Notes: generated by a model from the letters alone, not told the origin. A stretch of DNA of 64,000 bases from Shewanella sp. MR-4 (GCF_000014685.1 NC_008321.1:248001-312000), one strand, 5' to 3'. Numbered from the stretch's first letter, positions 38,831 through 48,525 are shown. Made by a program: numbers and translations.

Positions 38831-39670
38831 ATGGCAAATATTTTGCTGGTGGCCAATCTTAACTGTGACCGAGTGTTGATCCTTGATAAACCATTGAAAA
38901 CGGGCGGTCGCTTTCATTATCAAGATGGCGGACAAAGGCTCGGCGGTGGCGGCGCTAATACCGGGCTTGGGCTGGTGTGGGCGGGCCATAGGGTTGCACT
39001 CGTGAGCCAAGTCGGGCGGGATGAAATGGGCGATTGGGTTATTGCTGAGGCGAGTACTCAGGGACTCGATTGTCGTTTAGTGCAGCGCCGCGCGGGAAAT
39101 ACCTGTGAAATGTTACTGGTGATGACACCCGACGGTGAGCGCACCATCATTCGTCCGCAGCGTCCGGTTTTTGAATTAGCAGTGCCGCCCAAATGGCAAC
39201 ATTGGGATGCGCTGTATTTTAATACCTCGGCTGAGGGCACGGTTAGTTGGGCGAAAACCGCGCTGGATCATTGTCTTGTCGTGGCGCAACTGGCGAAGGA
39301 TGACAGACCTCGTCCTTGCCACGTGTTGCTTGCGTCAGTGAGTGATATGCAAGGCCGCTGTGATGTCGCCTCATGGGATTATGGCGTGAGTATCGGTGGT
39401 GAATCGCTACGCTATTTTGTGGTGACTGATGGTGTACGCGGCGCTAAGGTTTATACCCAAAATGATGTTCAGCATGTGCCCGCAGTGCCAGCTGAAGTGG
39501 TTGATACCACAGGTGCTGGAGATGCCTATGCCGCAGGGCTTATCCATGGACTCTGCGCGGGTAAAACCATTACCGAAGCCATGGCCGAAGGCGCGATTTG
39601 GGCAGCATTTGCCGTGGCCACCGACAGCTCTATCCCCGGTGAAGCATTGAAACACTATTTAGAAGGTTAG
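38831..39670 (+). CDS. PfkB-family carbohydrate kinase
   Basis: The 279-residue sugar or nucleoside kinase of the ribokinase fold has the N-terminal glycine motif RLGGGGANTGLGLVWAG near residues 40-55. PfkB signature 2 follows, VVDTTGAGDAYAAGLIHGL near 220-238, with the catalytic aspartate in GAGD. It is a little shorter than ribokinase (about 300). No neighbouring sugar genes reveal the substrate. Confidence 0.88.
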   Translation: MANILLVANLNCDRVLILDKPLKTGGRFHYQDGGQRLGGGGANTGLGLVWAGHRVALVSQVGRDEMGDWVIAEASTQGLDCRLVQRRAGNTCEMLLVMTPDGERTIIRPQRPVFELAVPPKWQHWDALYFNTSAEGTVSWAKTALDHCLVVAQLAKDDRPRPCHVLLASVSDMQGRCDVASWDYGVSIGGESLRYFVVTDGVRGAKVYTQNDVQHVPAVPAEVVDTTGAGDAYAAGLIHGLCAGKTITEAMAEGAIWAAFAVATDSSIPGEALKHYLEG

Positions 39671-39978
39671 AATGGCTGATGAGCCTCAATGTGACGTGCA
39701 AGGTAAGTCATCTTTCTGTCATTTAGGCTTGCTAGAGTGTGTTCAGTGACGAATAGCTCTTGTCCCTTAACGTTTTCTTGTGCTTTTCTCCCATTTTGTT
39801 GGTTCGCATGTTTGCCCCGTTTCCCCAACGGGGCATTTTTTTAGCTCGAATAATGTTATTCCGTTACCGAACGTTCATTTTGTGGAAATATTGTGCGGTC
39901 GGCGAGGGATTGCGTTAACATTCAGGCAACGCATCTCGTTGAAATAAAATAATAAGCCTATCGTTGCTGGAGTTGGAA
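39671..39978. other. Intergenic region with terminator, PfkB / GGDEF
   Basis: About 308 bases. Apart from the terminator at 39813-39842 it shows no gene. A 25-codon frame starts at 39672, right after the kinase stop, but it has no further support. Confidence 0.45.
39813..39842 (+). terminator. Terminator after PfkB kinase gene
   Basis: TGCCCCGTT and AACGGGGCA form a perfect 9-bp stem with loop TCCCC, followed by seven T residues. Confidence 0.9.
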
Positions 39979-41436
39979 ATGGGCAATCACGTTTGGAATG
40001 ATAAAAAGAAGTTTATTTGGTTGTTGTCAGTGCTGTTGCTGGTGGCCTTTTTAGTCACCAGTGGGATCAGTTACAAAGTCGCCCATGACTCCTTGAGCCA
40101 GCAGATTGAGAGCAATACGTTACCCTTAACCAGCGACAATATTTATTCTGAAATTCAGCAGGATCTGCTTCGCCCTATCTTTATCTCCTCGCTTATGGCA
40201 CAGGATACCTTTGTGCGTGATTGGATGCTAAACCATGAAGAGGAGCCTGAAAAACTGATCCGTTATCTCAAAGAAATCCAAGATAAATACGATACAGTCA
40301 CCAGCTTTTTTGTCTCGGAGCAGAGCCGTAATTATTACCACTCATCGGGAGTGCTCAAGCAGATCCAAGATGTCGACCCAAACGATGCCTGGTATTTCCG
40401 CGTTCGCTCTTTGCCCGAATCAGAACATTACGAAATAAATATCGATGCCGATACCGCGGATCGGACCAAAACAACCGTATTTGTTAACTACAAAGTTTTC
40501 GATTTTGACGGTAAGTTTATTGGCGTCACTGGTGTTGGCCTTGCGGTTGAAAAGGTTAAGGCACTGATCGAACTCTATCAGAAACGTTACAATCGCCGGG
40601 TATTTTTCACCGATAGGCAGGGTAATGTCACCCTCCATGGCGATGAGTATGACGGTGCTGATTCATTACAGACTAGCGCCGGACTCGAGCAGCTTGCCAC
40701 GCGGATTCTGACTAGCCCGAGCGCGGCCTTTAGCTATCAGCGAAACGGTAAAACTGCCTATCTAAACAGCCGCTTAGTACCCGAGTTCAAGTGGTATCTT
40801 ATCGTTGAGCAGGAAGATGCGCCGCAGGAGCAAGAACTGCTGAATACCTTTTGGAGTAACTTAGGTTTAAGTTTGCTGGTAACGATTGGGATTTTGCTGA
40901 TTTCAAACATGACCTTAGGCCGTTATCAGCGCAAGCTTGAGATCATGGCCTCAACCGACAAACTGACCGGCGCCGCGAATCGCCAAGTATTTGAAGAATA
41001 TTTCCATCAGGCATTAGACAAAGCAAAACTATCGCGGACACCCATTTCAATTCTGCTTATTGATATAGACCACTTTAAAAAAGTGAATGATAGCTATGGC
41101 CATAGCGTCGGTGACTTAGTGCTCAAAACCGTCACCAACCTACTGCGTAGTCAATTAAAAGAGCAGGACATACTTTGCCGTTGGGGCGGTGAGGAATTTA
41201 TCGTGTTATTGCCAGAGATGGATCTTAGCCATGCTGCTGAATTAGCGAAGCATTTCCGAGATTTAATTTTCCAGCGCGAGTTAAAAGTGAATGGCGTGCA
41301 CATAGCAATAACAGTGAGTATTGGGGTAGCCGAATACCAAAAACTCGAGCCTGCTGAAGATTTGATCAAGCGAGCGGATCTCGCCCTGTATCAGGCGAAA
41401 GAATCGGGGCGTAATCAGGTGGTTCTCAATCAGTAA
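39979..41436 (+). CDS. dCache-domain diguanylate cyclase
   Basis: The 485-residue membrane protein makes cyclic di-GMP in response to a periplasmic ligand (predicted). It has helix 1 near residues 13-33, a dCache sensor domain (about 45-285, with YYHSSGVLKQI and NDAWYFRVR), helix 2 near 295-315, and a GGDEF domain with active site RWGGEEFIVLLPE. The inhibitory-site position upstream of it reads KEQD instead of RxxD. ATG 39979 is preferred, with GGAG six bases upstream; the frame opens at a TTG 15 bases earlier. Confidence 0.92.
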   Translation: MGNHVWNDKKKFIWLLSVLLLVAFLVTSGISYKVAHDSLSQQIESNTLPLTSDNIYSEIQQDLLRPIFISSLMAQDTFVRDWMLNHEEEPEKLIRYLKEIQDKYDTVTSFFVSEQSRNYYHSSGVLKQIQDVDPNDAWYFRVRSLPESEHYEINIDADTADRTKTTVFVNYKVFDFDGKFIGVTGVGLAVEKVKALIELYQKRYNRRVFFTDRQGNVTLHGDEYDGADSLQTSAGLEQLATRILTSPSAAFSYQRNGKTAYLNSRLVPEFKWYLIVEQEDAPQEQELLNTFWSNLGLSLLVTIGILLISNMTLGRYQRKLEIMASTDKLTGAANRQVFEEYFHQALDKAKLSRTPISILLIDIDHFKKVNDSYGHSVGDLVLKTVTNLLRSQLKEQDILCRWGGEEFIVLLPEMDLSHAAELAKHFRDLIFQRELKVNGVHIAITVSIGVAEYQKLEPAEDLIKRADLALYQAKESGRNQVVLNQ

Positions 41437-41539
41437 TCTGCTGTTAGTCTGGCCGAGTCTGCAAAGGCAAAGTCTTGAATCAAGAGCAAAATCTTGAGTT
41501 ATAGATAGGCTACGGATAGCGATGAAGTAGGAGTAATAA

Positions 41540-42235
41540 ATGTCGACCTTGTTGGTAAATAGATTATCGGGTTTGTATTTAGGGGCGGTTCTACGAGAGA
41601 TTGACGGTGTTTCTACTGGTATCGACGGTAAAAAATCGGCGCAGCAGTTGCGAGTGTATGTCGATCATGTCGAAGGCGATGCGCAAGCCGATCCTAAGCA
41701 CCATGGCGGACTCGACCGAGTGCTGCATCATTTCCCTCGCGAGCATTATGGTCAGTACCGCCGCTGGGATTTAATCACCCAACTCGAAGATGCGCCGAGC
41801 ATGGGTGAAAACATCAGCACTGTTGGTTTGAATGAAACCGAGGTCAATATCGGCGATATCCTGCAAATCGGCGCTGTGACAGTGCAGGTGACTCAGCCGC
41901 GCTCACCTTGCTTTAAATTGAACCTGCAATTTGGCCATAGAGACTTTGCCCTTGCCATGCAGCAGAGTCAGCTATGCGGTTGGTTTTACAGAGTATTAAC
42001 CCCAGGTGTGATTCAGCTAAACGACAGGATAGAATTAGTCGAGCGTAAAACCGATATCAGTGTCGCCGAGGCCATGGCGTTGTACTTCTCACCCGAATAC
42101 GATGCCAAAGCCTATGATAGACTCGCCTCCTGTGAAGGGTTGGCACAAAGCTGGGTGAATAGCCTGCAGCGGCGCTTAGCGACACAGCAAGTCGAAGATT
42201 GGCAGATGCGCTTGTATGGGCCAAAAGGTAAATAA
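41540..42235 (+). CDS. yiiM: MOSC-domain protein, YiiM-like
   Basis: The 231-residue protein matches E. coli YiiM along its length from memory. It has HHGGLDRVLHHFPREHY, the MOSC core GENISTVGLNE, the molybdenum-cofactor cysteine in VTQPRSPCFKLN, and a C-terminal three-helix 3-alpha domain. YiiM detoxifies N-hydroxylated bases such as 6-hydroxylaminopurine using Moco. Moco synthesis genes lie five kilobases downstream, though not in the same operon. Confidence 0.88.
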   Translation: MSTLLVNRLSGLYLGAVLREIDGVSTGIDGKKSAQQLRVYVDHVEGDAQADPKHHGGLDRVLHHFPREHYGQYRRWDLITQLEDAPSMGENISTVGLNETEVNIGDILQIGAVTVQVTQPRSPCFKLNLQFGHRDFALAMQQSQLCGWFYRVLTPGVIQLNDRIELVERKTDISVAEAMALYFSPEYDAKAYDRLASCEGLAQSWVNSLQRRLATQQVEDWQMRLYGPKGK

Positions 42236-42271
42236 ACTTTATTTTTCAAACGATAATACAGGGAAAGTGTA

Positions 42272-42628
42272 ATGATTGAGTCAGTGACTAAGAGTGAAAG
42301 AGATTTTGGCTTACTTGTGTATGCCTCCAGTTTAATCGGTTATTTAGTGCCATTAGGCTCAATTCTCGGACCACTGATTATGTGGTTGATGAAACGTGAA
42401 GAGTCGGCTTTTGTCGACCAATGCGGCCGTAGTTGCTTGAACTTTAAATTAAGCCTGTTGATCTATGTGATTATCAGCGGGCTGTTAGCCTTTGTGGGCA
42501 TTGGGTTTATCTTCTTGATCATCCTCGGTATTCTCGACTTAGTTTGCACTATCCTTGGGATCATTAAGGCGAGCGAAGGGCAAGTGTATCGTTATCCGCT
42601 GACGATTAAGTTCCTTTCCGATAACTAA
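42272..42628 (+). CDS. DUF4870 membrane protein
   Basis: The 118-residue protein has three membrane segments (LLVYASSLIGYLVPLGSILGPLIMWLM, LSLLIYVIISGLLAFVGIGF and IILGILDLVCTILGIIKA, each a hydrophobic helix). The family signature QCGRSCLNFKLSL sits between the first two. Function is unknown. It follows the MOSC gene by 36 bases and is closed by a terminator. Confidence 0.85.
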   Translation: MIESVTKSERDFGLLVYASSLIGYLVPLGSILGPLIMWLMKREESAFVDQCGRSCLNFKLSLLIYVIISGLLAFVGIGFIFLIILGILDLVCTILGIIKASEGQVYRYPLTIKFLSDN

Positions 42629-42652
42629 TTGCTTTTAAAGCGATTCAATAAA

Positions 42653-42683
42653 AACGCCTTAGGGAGAGACTCGCTAAGGCGTT
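42653..42683. terminator. Bidirectional terminator, DUF4870 / chemoreceptor
   Basis: AACGCCTTAG and CTAAGGCGTT form a 10-bp stem with an 11-base loop, then GTTGTTT. It lies between converging genes. Confidence 0.8.
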
Positions 42684-42710
42684 GTTGTTTGGATTCAACC
42701 CATCTTTGGC

Positions 42711-44627
42711 TTACACCTTAAATTTCGCCACTAAGGTGTCTAAGCGGTGGGCGAGTTGGTTTAGCGCTAAGCTCGCCTGTGCCGCAGCCTGTGCCGTGCT
42801 GGCGGTGCGCTGGGTGATCTCGTTAATTTCGGTCACGTTGCGGTTGATATCTTCTACCACGGTCGATTGCTCTTCCGTCGCTGCAGCCACCTGAATGTTC
42901 ATATCGCTGATCAGGCCAATACGGTCACTAATGCCTACCAGAGATTGGCTGGCCTCATCGACGGCGGCCACCCCTTCGTGGGAGCGCGCACGGCTTTGGG
43001 CCATGGCATTCACCGCTCGGCTGGCCTCGGATTGCAACTTGTCGATCATACCTTGGACTTCGTTGGTCGATGCGGCGGTGCGCGATGCTAGATTACGGAC
43101 TTCATCGGCTACCACGGCAAAGCCTCGTCCCGCCTCACCAGCACGTGCAGCTTCAATCGCGGCGTTTAGGGCTAACAGGTTGGTTTGCTCCGAAATCGCG
43201 CGGATCACATCGAGAATGCCGCCGATAGACTTGGTATGAGTCGCGAGGGATTCAATTACTTCGCCGACTTGTTCCACATCGTGGGAGAGTTGATTGATGG
43301 TATCCCGAGCACGGGTCACCACCACTTGGCCGCTATTGGATTCGGTATCGGCATCTTTTGCCGCAACAGCAGCTTGGGCGGCGTTGCTGGCGATTTCATT
43401 TACCGTGGCACCCATCTCATTAATGGCAGTCACGACCATCATAGTGCGATCTTTTTGCTCATGGCTGTCTTCAAGGGTTTGCTGCGCCTGATTAGACACA
43501 TCCTTCGCCGAGAAGCCGAGCTGTTCACTGGTCTGTGCAACCTCAATCACTGAGTCTTGGATTTTGCTGATAAAGCTATTAAACCCTTGTGCCAGCTGGG
43601 CAATTTCATCTTCACCTTTAACGGGGAGGCGCTGGCGTAAATCGCCTTCACCTTCGCCAATATCACGGAACATTGCCGCGACTTGTGCGATAGGGCGGCT
43701 TACAGAACCTGCCACCACAATCGCCAGCATGATAAAGCCCGCGGCAATGATTAAGGTCCAAATTAAGATCTGGTAGGCGGCATCCGTTAGCAGGGCGAAC
43801 ACTTCGGCTTCAGGCACTTGTGCCACGAGATACCAATCCATGGAGGGAATATAGCTGCTGGCTACGAAGGTGTTTTCACCTTGGATTTGGGTATCGATCA
43901 AGTTGAAGTCATTACGATTGAGTAATGAACTGATATTGGCGCCTGAGTACAAGCTCTTGAGGCTGCTCTTGCCAATTTGGCTGGCGTCGGGATGCAGTTT
44001 TATCTCGCCTTTGGCATCGACTAAGTAAACAAAGCCGGTTTCTTCAATCTTAAAGGAGCCCAATAGGCGCACCATATCATCGAGGGATTTGGCGAGGCCA
44101 ACGAGTCCGCGGCCATTAGGTTGCTGATAGTTGATAAAGAGTTTTACCTCGCCATTGGCTTCGGTAAAGACGTTAAGCATCCGCTCTTGGCCGCTGTCGC
44201 GATAACCAAAAAACCAACTATCCTGCGCTGGGGTGAGTACGCGTAAAAAACCATCCTGAGTGTAGTAGGCTGCGGTTTGTCTATCGGCGTAGGAGGCTTG
44301 GGCCAAATGATATTGGCGGGTGATGTCCTTCAGCTGGGCAACGACTTGCGGTTCTTGCTCCTGTGGACGACCGTTTTCAAGCCATTGCAGTAACATACGG
44401 CTGCTGGCGAGTTGTTCGGCGGCATTCATTAAGCTCGAAATATCCAGCTCAATCTTGTTGCGGATCTGCATCATTAGGCTGGGCATTTCCGACCCGAGCA
44501 TACGCTGCTGTACCACGCTTTTTGCACTACGCTGACTGAGGACGCCCACGAGTACGGTCGACAGCAGCACAGCAAATGTCACTGTCAGCAGAATTTTCTG
44601 CTTAATAGTTAGGTTATTCAATATCAT
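42711..44627 (-). CDS. Methyl-accepting chemotaxis protein (dCache)
   Basis: The 638-residue chemoreceptor is intact. It has helix 1 (residues about 9-30), a dCache periplasmic domain (to about 275; YYTQDGFLRVLTPAQDSWFFGY, ETGFVYLVDAKGEIKLHPD), helix 2 near 280-300, a HAMP domain and a long coiled coil. The signalling tip is RAISEQTNLLALNAAIEAARAGEAGRG-like (key words EQTNLLALNAAIEAARAG). The end (LVAKFKV) lacks a CheR-tethering pentapeptide. I start at ATG 44627; the open frame begins nine bases earlier at TTG. The upstream region has no strong ribosome site. Confidence 0.93.
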   Translation of the reverse strand: MILNNLTIKQKILLTVTFAVLLSTVLVGVLSQRSAKSVVQQRMLGSEMPSLMMQIRNKIELDISSLMNAAEQLASSRMLLQWLENGRPQEQEPQVVAQLKDITRQYHLAQASYADRQTAAYYTQDGFLRVLTPAQDSWFFGYRDSGQERMLNVFTEANGEVKLFINYQQPNGRGLVGLAKSLDDMVRLLGSFKIEETGFVYLVDAKGEIKLHPDASQIGKSSLKSLYSGANISSLLNRNDFNLIDTQIQGENTFVASSYIPSMDWYLVAQVPEAEVFALLTDAAYQILIWTLIIAAGFIMLAIVVAGSVSRPIAQVAAMFRDIGEGEGDLRQRLPVKGEDEIAQLAQGFNSFISKIQDSVIEVAQTSEQLGFSAKDVSNQAQQTLEDSHEQKDRTMMVVTAINEMGATVNEIASNAAQAAVAAKDADTESNSGQVVVTRARDTINQLSHDVEQVGEVIESLATHTKSIGGILDVIRAISEQTNLLALNAAIEAARAGEAGRGFAVVADEVRNLASRTAASTNEVQGMIDKLQSEASRAVNAMAQSRARSHEGVAAVDEASQSLVGISDRIGLISDMNIQVAAATEEQSTVVEDINRNVTEINEITQRTASTAQAAAQASLALNQLAHRLDTLVAKFKV

Positions 44628-44893
44628 AAATATCAATATGCCTGTGTTAGACGTTTAGAAATATCGGTCGACGTTTTCTAGCCAATAACAAGTATCGGAC
44701 AGAAATGTTAAAAGTTAACCTTTGTTTAGGTCGAATGCCGAATAAAACAGCGTACAAGACATTTATTGGGCCTAACCTGTTGCTCTTGCGGTAGATCTTG
44801 TTATGTAGAGTATAGATGGAAATGAGTTGCTGATTTGAAGCATGTGATTTTTATGGCGCAATTGTGACCAAAGTGTGGCGTGAAGGCAAGCAA

Positions 44894-44922
44894 AGATAAG
44901 GCGCTCAGTGAGCGCCTTATCT
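44894..44922 (-). terminator. Terminator of the ETF-QO gene
   Basis: AGATAAGGCGCTC and GAGCGCCTTATCT form a perfect 13-bp stem with loop AGT. It lies seven bases past the ETF-QO stop codon. The 3' tail on the minus strand is TTTG, so the T run is short. Confidence 0.8.
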
Positions 44923-44929
44923 ATTTAGA

Positions 44930-46579
44930 TTACATATTGGGGTAGTTTGGACCACCGCCACCCTCAGGCGTCACCCAAGTAATGTTTTGGCTAGGGTCTT
45001 TAATGTCGCAGGTTTTGCAGTGGATGCAGTTTTGCGCATTGATAACAAACTTAGGCTGGCCGGCTTCTTCAACGATTTCGTACACGCCAGCAGGGCAGTA
45101 ACGCTGGGCTGGCTCGTTAAATTGCGTCAGGTTTATTCCGAGCGGGATGCTGTTGTCTTTTAAGCGCAGATGGCAAGGTTGGTCTTCCTCATGATAAGTG
45201 CTCGACAGATAGACTGAAGAGAGCTTATCGAAGCTGAGTTTGCCATCGGGCTTGGGATAATCAATCTTGCTGTAGGCGCTTACTGGGGCCATTTGTGCAT
45301 AGTCTGGGTGCTCATCACGCAGGGTGATAGGGAACTTACCGCCGAACCAGTTTTGATCTATGTAGTTAAATGCACCGCCGAGGAAAGTGCCAAACTTGTG
45401 CATTGCTGGGCCAAAGTTGCGCGACTTATATAACTCTTCGTGTAACCAGCTTTCTTCCAGATGGGTTTGGAAACAATCCAGATCTTTACCGCCTTCAACC
45501 TCGGCCAGCATCGCCTTGGCTAAGGTTTCAGCCGCGACAATACCGCTCTTCATGGCGGTGTGGGTGCCTTTGATCTTGGCAAAGTTTAAGGTACCCGCAT
45601 CGCAACCAATCAGCAGACCGCCGGGGAAACTCATCTTCGGCAGTGAGTTCAGGCCGCCCTTAGTGATTGCGCGAGCACCATAGCTCAAACGTTCACCGCC
45701 GGTTAAGTATTTGGCGATAACTGGGTGAGTCTTATAACGCTGGAACTCATCGAACGGGCTTAAATGGGGATTCTTGTAGTTGAGGTCGATAATCAGCCCC
45801 ACGGCAATTTGGTTGTCTTCCATATGGTAGAGGAAGCCGCCACCCGATGCGCCATCGGTTAATGGCCAACCACCTGTGTGCACCACTTTACCTTGCTCGT
45901 GTTGTTCGGCGGGGACTTTCCAGATTTCTTTAAAGCCCAGGCCGTAATGCTGTGGAGTCTTGCCATTATCTAAGTGGTATTTCGCGATCAGCTGTTTGCC
46001 TAAGTGACCACGACAACCTTCTGAGAACACAGTATATTTGGCATGTAGCTCCATGCCGGGCATAAAGCTGTCCTTCGGTTGGCCGTCGGCACCTATACCC
46101 ATGTCGCCAATCAGGATGCCCTTCACGCTGTTATCTTCATTGAAGAGTAATTCGCTGGCGGCAAAGCCTGGGAAGATTTCTACGCCGAGCGCTTCGGCGC
46201 GGGTCGCGAGCCAACGGCAGAGGTTACCTACGCTGACAATATAGTTGCCTTCGTTGTGCATGGTTTTAGGCACAAACGCATTGGGCATCAGTTTGCTGTC
46301 GGTGGCGGAGTTGAGTAGATAGATTTCATCGTGGGTCACGGCTGTGGTGACGGGAGCGCCTGAATCGCGCCAGTCGCTGAATAGCTCATCTAACACTCGT
46401 GGTTCGAATACGGCGCCAGATAGAATGTGCGCGCCCACTTCGGAGCCTTTTTCTACCACGCAGACGGTCATTTCTTTGCCTGAACTCTGTGATATCTGCA
46501 TCAACCGACACGCAGTGGCCAAGCCAGCTGGGCCTGCGCCGACGATAACAACATCGAATTCCATTGATTCGCGTTCCAT
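44930..46579 (-). CDS. etfD: Electron-transfer flavoprotein-ubiquinone oxidoreductase
   Basis: ETF-QO passes electrons from fatty-acid and amino-acid acyl-CoA dehydrogenases, via ETF, to the quinone pool. The 549-residue protein starts with an FAD Rossmann motif (VVIVGAGPAGLATACRL). It contains GCRGHLGKQL and DAGTLNFAKIKGTHTAMKSG for FAD and membrane/quinone contact. It ends with a 4Fe-4S ferredoxin-like segment carrying C-P-A-G, then NCIHCKTCDIKDP. Length and motifs equal the family norm. M1 at 46579 has an AGAGGTG site; a second ATG 15 bases on is possible. No etfAB gene is nearby. Confidence 0.96.
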   Translation of the reverse strand: MERESMEFDVVIVGAGPAGLATACRLMQISQSSGKEMTVCVVEKGSEVGAHILSGAVFEPRVLDELFSDWRDSGAPVTTAVTHDEIYLLNSATDSKLMPNAFVPKTMHNEGNYIVSVGNLCRWLATRAEALGVEIFPGFAASELLFNEDNSVKGILIGDMGIGADGQPKDSFMPGMELHAKYTVFSEGCRGHLGKQLIAKYHLDNGKTPQHYGLGFKEIWKVPAEQHEQGKVVHTGGWPLTDGASGGGFLYHMEDNQIAVGLIIDLNYKNPHLSPFDEFQRYKTHPVIAKYLTGGERLSYGARAITKGGLNSLPKMSFPGGLLIGCDAGTLNFAKIKGTHTAMKSGIVAAETLAKAMLAEVEGGKDLDCFQTHLEESWLHEELYKSRNFGPAMHKFGTFLGGAFNYIDQNWFGGKFPITLRDEHPDYAQMAPVSAYSKIDYPKPDGKLSFDKLSSVYLSSTYHEEDQPCHLRLKDNSIPLGINLTQFNEPAQRYCPAGVYEIVEEAGQPKFVINAQNCIHCKTCDIKDPSQNITWVTPEGGGGPNYPNM

Positions 46580-46952
46580 CAGTTCACCTCTTCCTTCGCA
46601 TATCCCCGATTTTTACCGGGTGTTGTAGTTTGTTTGTAAACGGGCGTTTTATTGCTGATGTCCACCTTACCTCAAAATCACCGCAGGGCACAGGGGCTAA
46701 ACAGGCTGTTTAGCCTAATTAATGACAAATCTTTGGGTGAGCGCTGTCACAGTTTGTTCACGCTCACTTGAAGCGGATCAAGAAATACCTGTTTGGGGGT
46801 ATAGCTAGGCAATACTTTCGGCTTATAATCACGAATGACGGTTCTCCGAGCTTGCCTACCTAAGTCGACAGATATGGGGGTGTAGCCGTGGCAATAAGGC
46901 CACTGGGGTGAGTAAAGAAATGCACTCGCCTCCCACACTTGGAAAGGTGATC
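46580..46952 (+). other. Divergent ETF-QO / moaA intergenic region
   Basis: A 373-base gap. A TATAAT at 46824-46829 could be the moaA -10 element, but the base run 17 before it (ATAGCT) is a poor -35. Bases from about 46836 to 46945 form the putative moaA leader RNA described separately. Confidence 0.5.
46836..46945 (+). ncRNA. Putative molybdenum-cofactor (Moco) riboswitch in the moaA leader
   Basis: The leader is about 115 bases long and can fold into several helices. GTGGC/GCCAC close an AATAAG loop (46888-46903), and GGTGAG (46907-46912) pairs with CTCGCC (46925-46930). It then reads CTCGCCTCCC before the ribosome site AAAGGTG of moaA. The CTCGCCTCCC end and CTCCGAGC words are like those I recall from Moco-motif leaders of enterobacterial moaA. 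I cannot run a covariance search, so this is a candidate only. Confidence 0.5.
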
Positions 46953-47933
46953 ATGTCTCAATTACAAGACAATTTTGGTCGTAAATTTCATTACTTACGA
47001 ATGTCAGTCACTGACGTTTGTAACTTCAAATGCAGTTATTGTCTCCCCGATGGTTATCATCCGAATGGTAGACAACAGTTCTTATCTCTCAGTGAGATAG
47101 AAAATCTTGTGTCCGCATTTAGCCAGGTTGGCACTCAAAAAATCCGTATCACTGGCGGCGAACCCACGCTGCGTAAAGATTTTACCGATATCATTCGAGT
47201 GGTCGCCGACAATCCTCGAATTCATACCGTAGCCACTACTACTAATGGGTATAGGCTCGAGAAGCATGCCCAAGAGTGGTTCGACGCAGGGCTACGCCGT
47301 ATCAATGTGTCGGTGGACAGCTTAGATCCTAAGATGTTTTACCAGATCACTGGCGAGAATAAGTTCGATGAGGTGATGCGTGGCATAGATGCCGCCTTAT
47401 CCGCGGGCTTTGAACGGGTGAAGGTCAACGCGGTATTGCTCAAAGGCATGAACGATAAAGATTTACCGCGCTTTTTAAATTGGATTAAGCACACGCCTAT
47501 CGATCTGCGTTTTATTGAGTTGATGGAAACAGGCCTTGGTCGCGAGTATTTTCAGGCTCACCATTTGGCTGGTGCCGATATTAAAGCGCTGTTGCAAGCT
47601 GAGGGCTGGCAATTAGATACGCCTCGCGCCGACGATGGCCCTGCGCAAAACTTCAGCCACAGTGACTTTAAGGGCCGTATCGGCTTGATCATGCCCTACG
47701 CCACTAACTTCTGCGCGAGCTGTAATCGCTTGCGGGTCTCGGCCAAGGGTAAGCTGCACTTGTGCCTCTTTACCGAGTCTGGCATCGATTTGCGTGATCT
47801 ACTGCAACACCCGAGTCAGCAAGCGGAATTAATCGAGCGGTTACACGGTCAACTGGCGCAGAAGAAGGAAACCCATTATCTGCATCAGGGCATTACTGGC
47901 GTGACGCAACATCTAGCCTCGATTGGCGGTTAA
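46953..47933 (+). CDS. moaA: GTP 3',8-cyclase MoaA
   Basis: MoaA is the radical-SAM enzyme that starts molybdopterin synthesis from GTP. The 326-residue protein has the SAM cluster motif CNFKCSYC near residues 24-31 and GGEPTLRKDF for SAM binding. A second C-terminal cluster uses FCASCNRLR and the cysteine of HLCLF. I start at ATG 46953 with AAAGGTG upstream; an earlier in-frame GTG (46908) would put coding sequence in the structured leader. First gene of the moa-mod cluster. Confidence 0.96.
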   Translation: MSQLQDNFGRKFHYLRMSVTDVCNFKCSYCLPDGYHPNGRQQFLSLSEIENLVSAFSQVGTQKIRITGGEPTLRKDFTDIIRVVADNPRIHTVATTTNGYRLEKHAQEWFDAGLRRINVSVDSLDPKMFYQITGENKFDEVMRGIDAALSAGFERVKVNAVLLKGMNDKDLPRFLNWIKHTPIDLRFIELMETGLGREYFQAHHLAGADIKALLQAEGWQLDTPRADDGPAQNFSHSDFKGRIGLIMPYATNFCASCNRLRVSAKGKLHLCLFTESGIDLRDLLQHPSQQAELIERLHGQLAQKKETHYLHQGITGVTQHLASIGG

Positions 47934-48045
47934 TCTAACTTAGGTCTTAGTCTGCTTATCGCGTTATCTTTCATTAGGTTAAATTTCGCGATGGCGCTTA
48001 ACTTCCCTATGCTTGAATTTGGCATCAGTTTAAAGGATCGCTTCA

Positions 48046-48525
48046 ATGAGCAATGTATTTACCCATATTAACGCCGACGGCAATGCCCATATGGTCGATG
48101 TGACCGAGAAAGCCGTGACCGAGCGCGAGGCCCGTGCCGAAGCCTTTATCGAGATGGCGAGTACGACCCTCGAGATGATCATGAGCGGCAGCCACCATAA
48201 GGGCGATGTGTTTGCCACCGCGCGTATCGCGGGGATCCAAGCGGCGAAAAAGACTTCAGATTTAATTCCGTTATGCCATCCATTAATGCTAACCAAGGTC
48301 GAAGTCGAGCTTGAGGCACAGCCTGAGCACAATCGCGTGCGCATCACTAGCCTGTGTAAATTGTCCGGTAAAACCGGTGTCGAAATGGAGGCGCTCACGG
48401 CGGCCTCTGTCGCAGCGCTGACGATTTACGACATGTGTAAAGCCGTGCAGAAAGACATGGTGATTTCACAGGTGCGCCTGCTCGAAAAACGCGGTGGCAA
48501 GTCGGGACACTTTAAAGCTGAATAA
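48046..48525 (+). CDS. moaC: Cyclic pyranopterin monophosphate synthase MoaC
   Basis: MoaC converts the MoaA product to cyclic pyranopterin monophosphate. The 159-residue protein shows the family sequence HMVDVTEKAVTEREARAEAF, the active-site region IPLCHPLMLTKVEVE and AVQKDMVISQVRLLEKRGGKSG. Length equals E. coli MoaC. It follows moaA after 112 bases and precedes moaD closely. Confidence 0.96.
   Translation: MSNVFTHINADGNAHMVDVTEKAVTEREARAEAFIEMASTTLEMIMSGSHHKGDVFATARIAGIQAAKKTSDLIPLCHPLMLTKVEVELEAQPEHNRVRITSLCKLSGKTGVEMEALTAASVAALTIYDMCKAVQKDMVISQVRLLEKRGGKSGHFKAE

Noticed and set aside
42711..43553. Several + strand frames opposite the intact chemoreceptor
   Set aside because: All are shadows of the coding strand and have no ribosome sites or family sequence.
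46908..46952. Extended moaA N-terminus from GTG 46908
   Set aside because: It would place coding sequence in the structured leader; the family start and ribosome site are at 46953.
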